Source: Corallococcus macrosporus
Lineage (GTDB): Bacteria > Myxococcota > Myxococcia > Myxococcales > Myxococcaceae
NCBI RefSeq assembly: GCF_017302985.1
Contig: NZ_JAFIMU010000010.1
Location: 476,957 to 540,956 of the forward strand
DNA: 64,000 nucleotides
Reading direction: 5' to 3'
Below are positions 60,385 through 64,000 of the stretch, piece by piece (the first letter of the stretch is position 1; each line of letters begins with the position of its first letter). The notes beneath the pieces were generated by a model. The model did no database searches, had not been told where the DNA came from, and saw nothing but the letters and a program-made list of their open reading frames with translations. A program made the translations under genes and the position numbers.

Positions 60385-62474
60385 GGGGCTTTCGGGGTGG
60401 GGGTGGATGGGGGAAGCGAGCGGACGAAGAGGTAGGCGGCGAGCCCCGCGGTGAGCACGAGCATCCCGGTGCCGATGGCGTGGGCACACCGCACGAAGCC
60501 GCTGGCGCTCAGCAGCGCGGCGGCGAGCAGCGGGCCGGCGAGGCTGCCGACCCGTTCGATGATCCGGAACACGGACAGGAGCGCGTCCAGGCCAAACCCG
60601 GCGCACTCCTCCGCGAAGAGCGGCGGCACGCTGGCCAGCAGCGGCGTGGCCGCGAGCGCCTGTCCCAGCCCCACCAGCAGCACGGAGGCGAGCAGCGGCC
60701 AGGGGCCTCCGGCCGACGCGAACAGCAGCACGCCCAATCCGGAGGACGCGCCGCCCGCCAGCATCATCCCCCGGTGCCAGCCGAAGCGGTCCGCCAGTAG
60801 CGACACCACCGGCGTGGCGAACACCGTGGAGATGAAGGAGCCCATCATCAGCCGGCCGATGGCGGCCTCGCTGAAGCCCAGCTCGTGCAGGCGCAGCGGC
60901 GTCAGGAAGAAGAGGAAGCCCGTCAGCACCAGGCGCACCGGCATGGCCGCCAGCAGGATGAACAGCAGCACCCGGCCGCGCTTGAGGATGCCCAGGTAGG
61001 CCGCCACCGGCCGGTGCTCGGCCGCCTCGCGAGGCCCCGAGTCCGGCGTCAGGAGCCCCACCAGCACCATGGACAGACACACCAGCGCCGCGGCGACGCC
61101 GAAGGTCGCGCCGTAGCCGATGCGGTCCGCGAGGATGCCGCCGATGGCGGTGCCGCACACGCTGGCGGCCGTCGACGCGCCCACGAACACGCCCATGCTC
61201 CGCGCGCCGTGGCTCTGCCTCGACGTGCGCGCCACGTGCAGCAGCGCCGTCGCCGTCACGATGCCGTAGCCGCCCGCGGTGACGATGCGCCACAGGAACA
61301 GCTCGGTCAGGCTGGACGACTGGCCCGTCAGCGCGAGGCCGAGCGCGCTGGGCACCATGCCCGCCAGCAGCGCCACGCGGCTGCCCCGGGTGTTCAAGAG
61401 GCGCCCGCCCAGCGGCGTGCACAGCACCATCGCGGTGACCCACAGCGACATGGGCAGCGCCACGATGAAGCTCTCGGAGAAGAAGGGACCGGGCTGGTAG
61501 AGCTGCTTGACGTAGAGCGGCCAGAACGAGCGCGAGAGCTCCGAGCCGAAGAGGTAGATGAACAGCGGAAGCCGCAGGTCGCCGGTTTCCGGTTCCTCCA
61601 GCGCCGCGGGGGACTTCGGGTCGCCGAACCGGAACTTCTCCCCCAGCGCCGCCAGGGCCTGCTCCACCGCCTCGCCGGGCTTTCCCTTCCGCCGTGCCTG
61701 CGCGACACGCTCGGTCAGCGCGGCGTGGCGGACGTTGAGGCCGCGCACCAGCCTGGCCGCGGCGGCCAGCGCCCGGGTGGCCTCGTCGTGCAGCCGCAGC
61801 CGGGCCAGCCGGGTGAAGTCCCCCGCGCTCCCGAGCGCCAGCAGCCGGTGCAGCAGCCGCAGCGGCCGGATGACGAGCAGCCCCATCAGCGCCATCAGCA
61901 CCTCGATGGTGACCAGCGCCGTGACGAACAGGGTGATGAGGATGTCGGTGTGGATCTCCTGGAGCCGCTGCTCGACGTAGCCCGCGTCGATGCCCAGGTG
62001 GAGCCGGCCGATGACGCGCCCTCGCGACTCGACGGGATAGGCCAGGTCCATCGCGCCCTCCAGGCGCGCCAGCCCGCGCGACTCCTCGTGCGTGTGGGCC
62101 TCCTTCATCCGGTCGAAGAAGGACTCGGGCCGCGTCTTCAGCTCCCGCGACGCGTACAGCATGCGGCCCTCCGAGGAGGCGAAGCCGATGTAGCGGAGCT
62201 CCTCGTGGCCCGCGGCCGCGTCGTCCAGGTACGCGTCCGCCGCGCCCAGCCGCGTCACCGGGATGCCCAGGTCCGCGGCACGCCGGAACTGGAGCGCCAC
62301 CGTCTCCGCCAGCGTCTCCGCCTTGGCGCGCAGGTCCGGGCGCAGCGACTCCTCGAAGAGATGCGAGGCTTGCAGGGACGCGGCCACCAGCGTCGCGACG
62401 ATGAGCAGCGTGGACGACAGGCTCACCTGCCAGATGCGGCCCCGGGACAGTCCTCCGTCACTGGCCGGACTCAT
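60381..62474 (-). CDS. Sensor-HAMP-like module fused to an MFS transporter
   Basis: 697 residues. The first 290 residues resemble the input part of a sensor kinase: a membrane span (15-36), a periplasmic region of about 140 residues with YIGFASSEGRMLYASREL and VIGRLHLGIDAGYVEQRL (Cache/PAS-like), a second span (175-197) and a HAMP-like linker and coil (198-275). From about 300 to 690 follow 12 predicted helices of an MFS transporter, with the loop GGRLLNTRGSR and ADRIGYGATFG. No kinase domain is present. The transport step seems directly tied to an external signal. It overlaps its neighbours by 4 nt on both sides. Confidence 0.87.
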   Translation of the reverse strand: MSPASDGGLSRGRIWQVSLSSTLLIVATLVAASLQASHLFEESLRPDLRAKAETLAETVALQFRRAADLGIPVTRLGAADAYLDDAAAGHEELRYIGFASSEGRMLYASRELKTRPESFFDRMKEAHTHEESRGLARLEGAMDLAYPVESRGRVIGRLHLGIDAGYVEQRLQEIHTDILITLFVTALVTIEVLMALMGLLVIRPLRLLHRLLALGSAGDFTRLARLRLHDEATRALAAAARLVRGLNVRHAALTERVAQARRKGKPGEAVEQALAALGEKFRFGDPKSPAALEEPETGDLRLPLFIYLFGSELSRSFWPLYVKQLYQPGPFFSESFIVALPMSLWVTAMVLCTPLGGRLLNTRGSRVALLAGMVPSALGLALTGQSSSLTELFLWRIVTAGGYGIVTATALLHVARTSRQSHGARSMGVFVGASTAASVCGTAIGGILADRIGYGATFGVAAALVCLSMVLVGLLTPDSGPREAAEHRPVAAYLGILKRGRVLLFILLAAMPVRLVLTGFLFFLTPLRLHELGFSEAAIGRLMMGSFISTVFATPVVSLLADRFGWHRGMMLAGGASSGLGVLLFASAGGPWPLLASVLLVGLGQALAATPLLASVPPLFAEECAGFGLDALLSVFRIIERVGSLAGPLLAAALLSASGFVRCAHAIGTGMLVLTAGLAAYLFVRSLPPSTPTPKAP

Positions 62475-63226
62475 GTGCCCTCCAGGGACTTCTCCGCGCG
62501 GGTCAGTGCCTGGGAGGCGTCCCGGTAGCGCGCATCGAACGCGCGCAGTTCTTCATCGGCCGGGGCCGTGTGCTCCGGGCCCTCCATGCCGCGGAAGGTC
62601 TTCTCCATGGCCTGGAACCGCTGGCCCATGGGCTTGAGCAGGCCCCACATCAGGGCGCAGACCAGCGTGAAGCCGCAGCCCAGCGGCCACAGCGCCTGCC
62701 GGGCGAAGGTGTGGAGGAAGGCGCTCGCCCGCGCGTCCAGCGCCCGGCGGTCATAGGCGATGAGCACGAACCCCACGGGCTGGCTGAAGGGGTTGAGGAT
62801 GGGCGCCCCCACCAGCAGCGCCGTGCTGTCCGTGCGGTTCCAGGTGCCGTCGCGTGAAGCGGCGGCCTCCTCGAACCAGACCGCGCGCTCGCGGGCGGAG
62901 CCGGGAAGATGGGTGGTGGCGTGCAGCCCGCTCTGGAACAGCACGGTGCCCCGGCGGTCGAGGATGACGACGCCGCGGATGTCCGGATCCATGTCGGAGA
63001 CCCGGGTGACGATCTGCTGAGCGTCCCGCGCTGCGGGCAGGGCCAGGCCCAGGTCGATGGCCGCCTCCGTGGAGGCCTTCGCGTCCAGCGCGAGCACCCG
63101 CAGCCGCGAGCGCTGCAGCTCGCCGAGCGTCGTCTCGAACTTGGCGTAGTTGAGCAGGACGATCAGCGCGATGGAGAAGCACAGGATGGCAGCGGTCGCG
63201 GCCCCCAGCTTGAAGAACAGACTCAT
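62471..63226 (-). CDS. Membrane-anchored sensor-like protein without output domain
   Basis: 251 residues. Two membrane spans (8-27 and 177-198) enclose a periplasmic domain of about 145 residues with IRGVVILDRRGTVLFQSGL and NPFSQPVGFVLIAYD, the strands of a Cache/PAS-type sensor. After the second span come about 45 helical residues (RFQAMEKTFRGMEG) and the end, with no kinase, GGDEF or methyl-accepting domain. It is the partner of the fused MFS protein, whose start overlaps its stop by 4 nt. Confidence 0.83.
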   Translation of the reverse strand: MSLFFKLGAATAAILCFSIALIVLLNYAKFETTLGELQRSRLRVLALDAKASTEAAIDLGLALPAARDAQQIVTRVSDMDPDIRGVVILDRRGTVLFQSGLHATTHLPGSARERAVWFEEAAASRDGTWNRTDSTALLVGAPILNPFSQPVGFVLIAYDRRALDARASAFLHTFARQALWPLGCGFTLVCALMWGLLKPMGQRFQAMEKTFRGMEGPEHTAPADEELRAFDARYRDASQALTRAEKSLEGT

Positions 63227-63242
63227 GGCCCCGCCCTCGCCT

Positions 63243-64000
63243 TCAGAAGAAGGACCACTGGATGCGCATGAGGAACTCGTCGAAGGACGGCTGCCCCTGC
63301 GAGAACCGGTACCGGCTGGCGTTGAACGTCCAGCGGGTGGACGTGTTGAGGTACCAGTTGAGGCCCGCGGTCAGCTCCTGGATGCGCTCCTCGGAGGGGC
63401 CGTCGTGTCCCGGCAGGCCGTCGAACTTCAGCTGCGCGAACCCGTAGCGCAGCGCCACCTCCCACGCGCCCGCTCCGTATTTGCCGTCGCCGGGGTCGAA
63501 GGGATGAGAGGGCTCCACGCCGCGCTCCACCCGCTTCTCCCCGGTCAGCACCCACGTCCCGGACGCGTACACGGCCTGGGCACGCAGCCCCGGCAGGTGG
63601 ACGCGCCGCGCGTCGTTGCCCACGTCCGAGGCCTGGAGCCAGCCGTCACGCTGGGAGGCGTGGAAGCGCGCGTACTCCACCTTCAGCGAGGTGGGGCCCT
63701 GGAAGGAGACGGCGTCGGCGCCCAGCCGCCAGTCGGCGGGGGCCACGAACAGGCCTGAAGCGCCGGTGGCGTACGTGACCTTGTATTGAGGGCCCGCGAG
63801 GAAGGCGTAGCCGGTGGCCAGCTTGCCCCGGGGCTCCTCGGGCAGGTTGTTCCCCAGCGCGTGCGTGGCGCTCACCGCGACGGAGACGCCGTCCAGCGGT
63901 GACACGGAGAGGCGGCCGGCGAGCATCTTCCCGCGGTCCTCGTCGCGTGCCTTGGCGCTGGCCTCGTTGAAGAGCCCCACCCAGTACTCCACGCGCTGAT
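63243..64000 (-). CDS. Porin, phosphate-selective (OprP/OprO)-like, 5' end beyond window
   Basis: At least 252 residues of an outer-membrane barrel; the frame is open to the window edge, so the start lies outside. The GTG at 63992 is internal, since the in-frame codons before it continue the family pattern RVEYWVGLFNE. GAWEVALRYGFAQLKFDG near the middle and the alternating strands up to the terminal IQWSFF (final Phe) are typical of this porin family. It ends 16 bp before the sensor gene on the same strand, so it is probably the first gene of the operon down to 58343. Confidence 0.85.
   Translation of the reverse strand, partial: QRVEYWVGLFNEASAKARDEDRGKMLAGRLSVSPLDGVSVAVSATHALGNNLPEEPRGKLATGYAFLAGPQYKVTYATGASGLFVAPADWRLGADAVSFQGPTSLKVEYARFHASQRDGWLQASDVGNDARRVHLPGLRAQAVYASGTWVLTGEKRVERGVEPSHPFDPGDGKYGAGAWEVALRYGFAQLKFDGLPGHDGPSEERIQELTAGLNWYLNTSTRWTFNASRYRFSQGQPSFDEFLMRIQWSFF

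Noticed and set aside
59320..61443. One 707-codon gene fusing transporter antisense-phase sequence to the ATP-grasp protein
   Set aside because: The upstream half is an out-of-frame reading of the MFS gene. The ATP-grasp protein starts at ATG 60384, overlapping the MFS stop.

Overview
This 64 kb window is high-GC DNA (around 70% by eye) with dense genes, many lipoproteins, many start/stop overlaps of the ATGA type and long spurious antisense frames. Family content (ChaN-like proteins, paired ribbon-helix-helix-like small proteins, PP2C/FHA signalling, a Sit-like lipoprotein toxin locus) suggests a myxobacterium, probably a Myxococcus or Corallococcus relative. The genus is an inference.

Layout. 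1-3.4 kb: ftsH (cut by the window edge) and tilS. 3.8-4.3 kb: two tandem small DNA-binding-like paralogues. 4.4-8.4 kb: a TonB-dependent receptor with a repetitive Ser/Asp/Thr-rich insert, coupled to a lipoprotein holding only the C-terminal domain of 5'-nucleotidases. 8.5-14.4 kb: a ChaN-like protein, several lipoproteins, a LysM protein, a methyltransferase and an SDR. 14.6-16.8 kb: a TetR regulator divergent from an FAD monooxygenase, with two near-identical palindromic operators between them. 16.8-20.9 kb: a lysine-fermentation operon (kamD, a small secreted protein, kamE, kal, kce), with kdd about 4.6 kb away at 25.4-26.4 kb. 21.2-23.4 kb: exported catalase plus ankyrin partner. 23.6-30.7 kb: a GH18 lipoprotein, an esterase, a type-4 uracil-DNA glycosylase, an FMN reductase, an XRE regulator and a membrane protein. 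30.7-32.8 kb: a lipoprotein, a lipoprotein toxin with a GHH-type nuclease end, and a SMI1/KNR4 immunity protein, arranged like the sitBAI toxin operons of Myxococcus.

34.8-40.5 kb is the most unusual part. A 4.5 kb low-GC island (about 50% GC) carries three tightly packed genes: a C5-cytosine DNA methyltransferase, a GHKL (MORC/MutL/Hsp90-type) ATPase and a 419-residue protein I do not recognise. It sits between two 575 bp direct repeats (about 98.6% identical) that duplicate the 3' ends of the convergent SDR and LysR genes at the target. This looks like insertion of a defence or modification cassette with long target duplication.

41-58 kb is mostly ordinary chromosome: coaBC, a large protein of CarboxypepD_reg repeats, a PP2C phosphatase fused to a cyclic-nucleotide-binding domain next to an FHA protein, a RluA-like pseudouridine synthase with an altered catalytic motif, an AraC regulator, dienelactone hydrolase, a GlcD-type oxidase and small enzymes. 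58.3-64 kb is a second unusual operon: a porin (cut by the window edge), a membrane sensor, a sensor-HAMP-like module fused to an MFS transporter, an ATP-grasp ligase and an ABC-type periplasmic binding protein. The last four overlap by 4 nt each.
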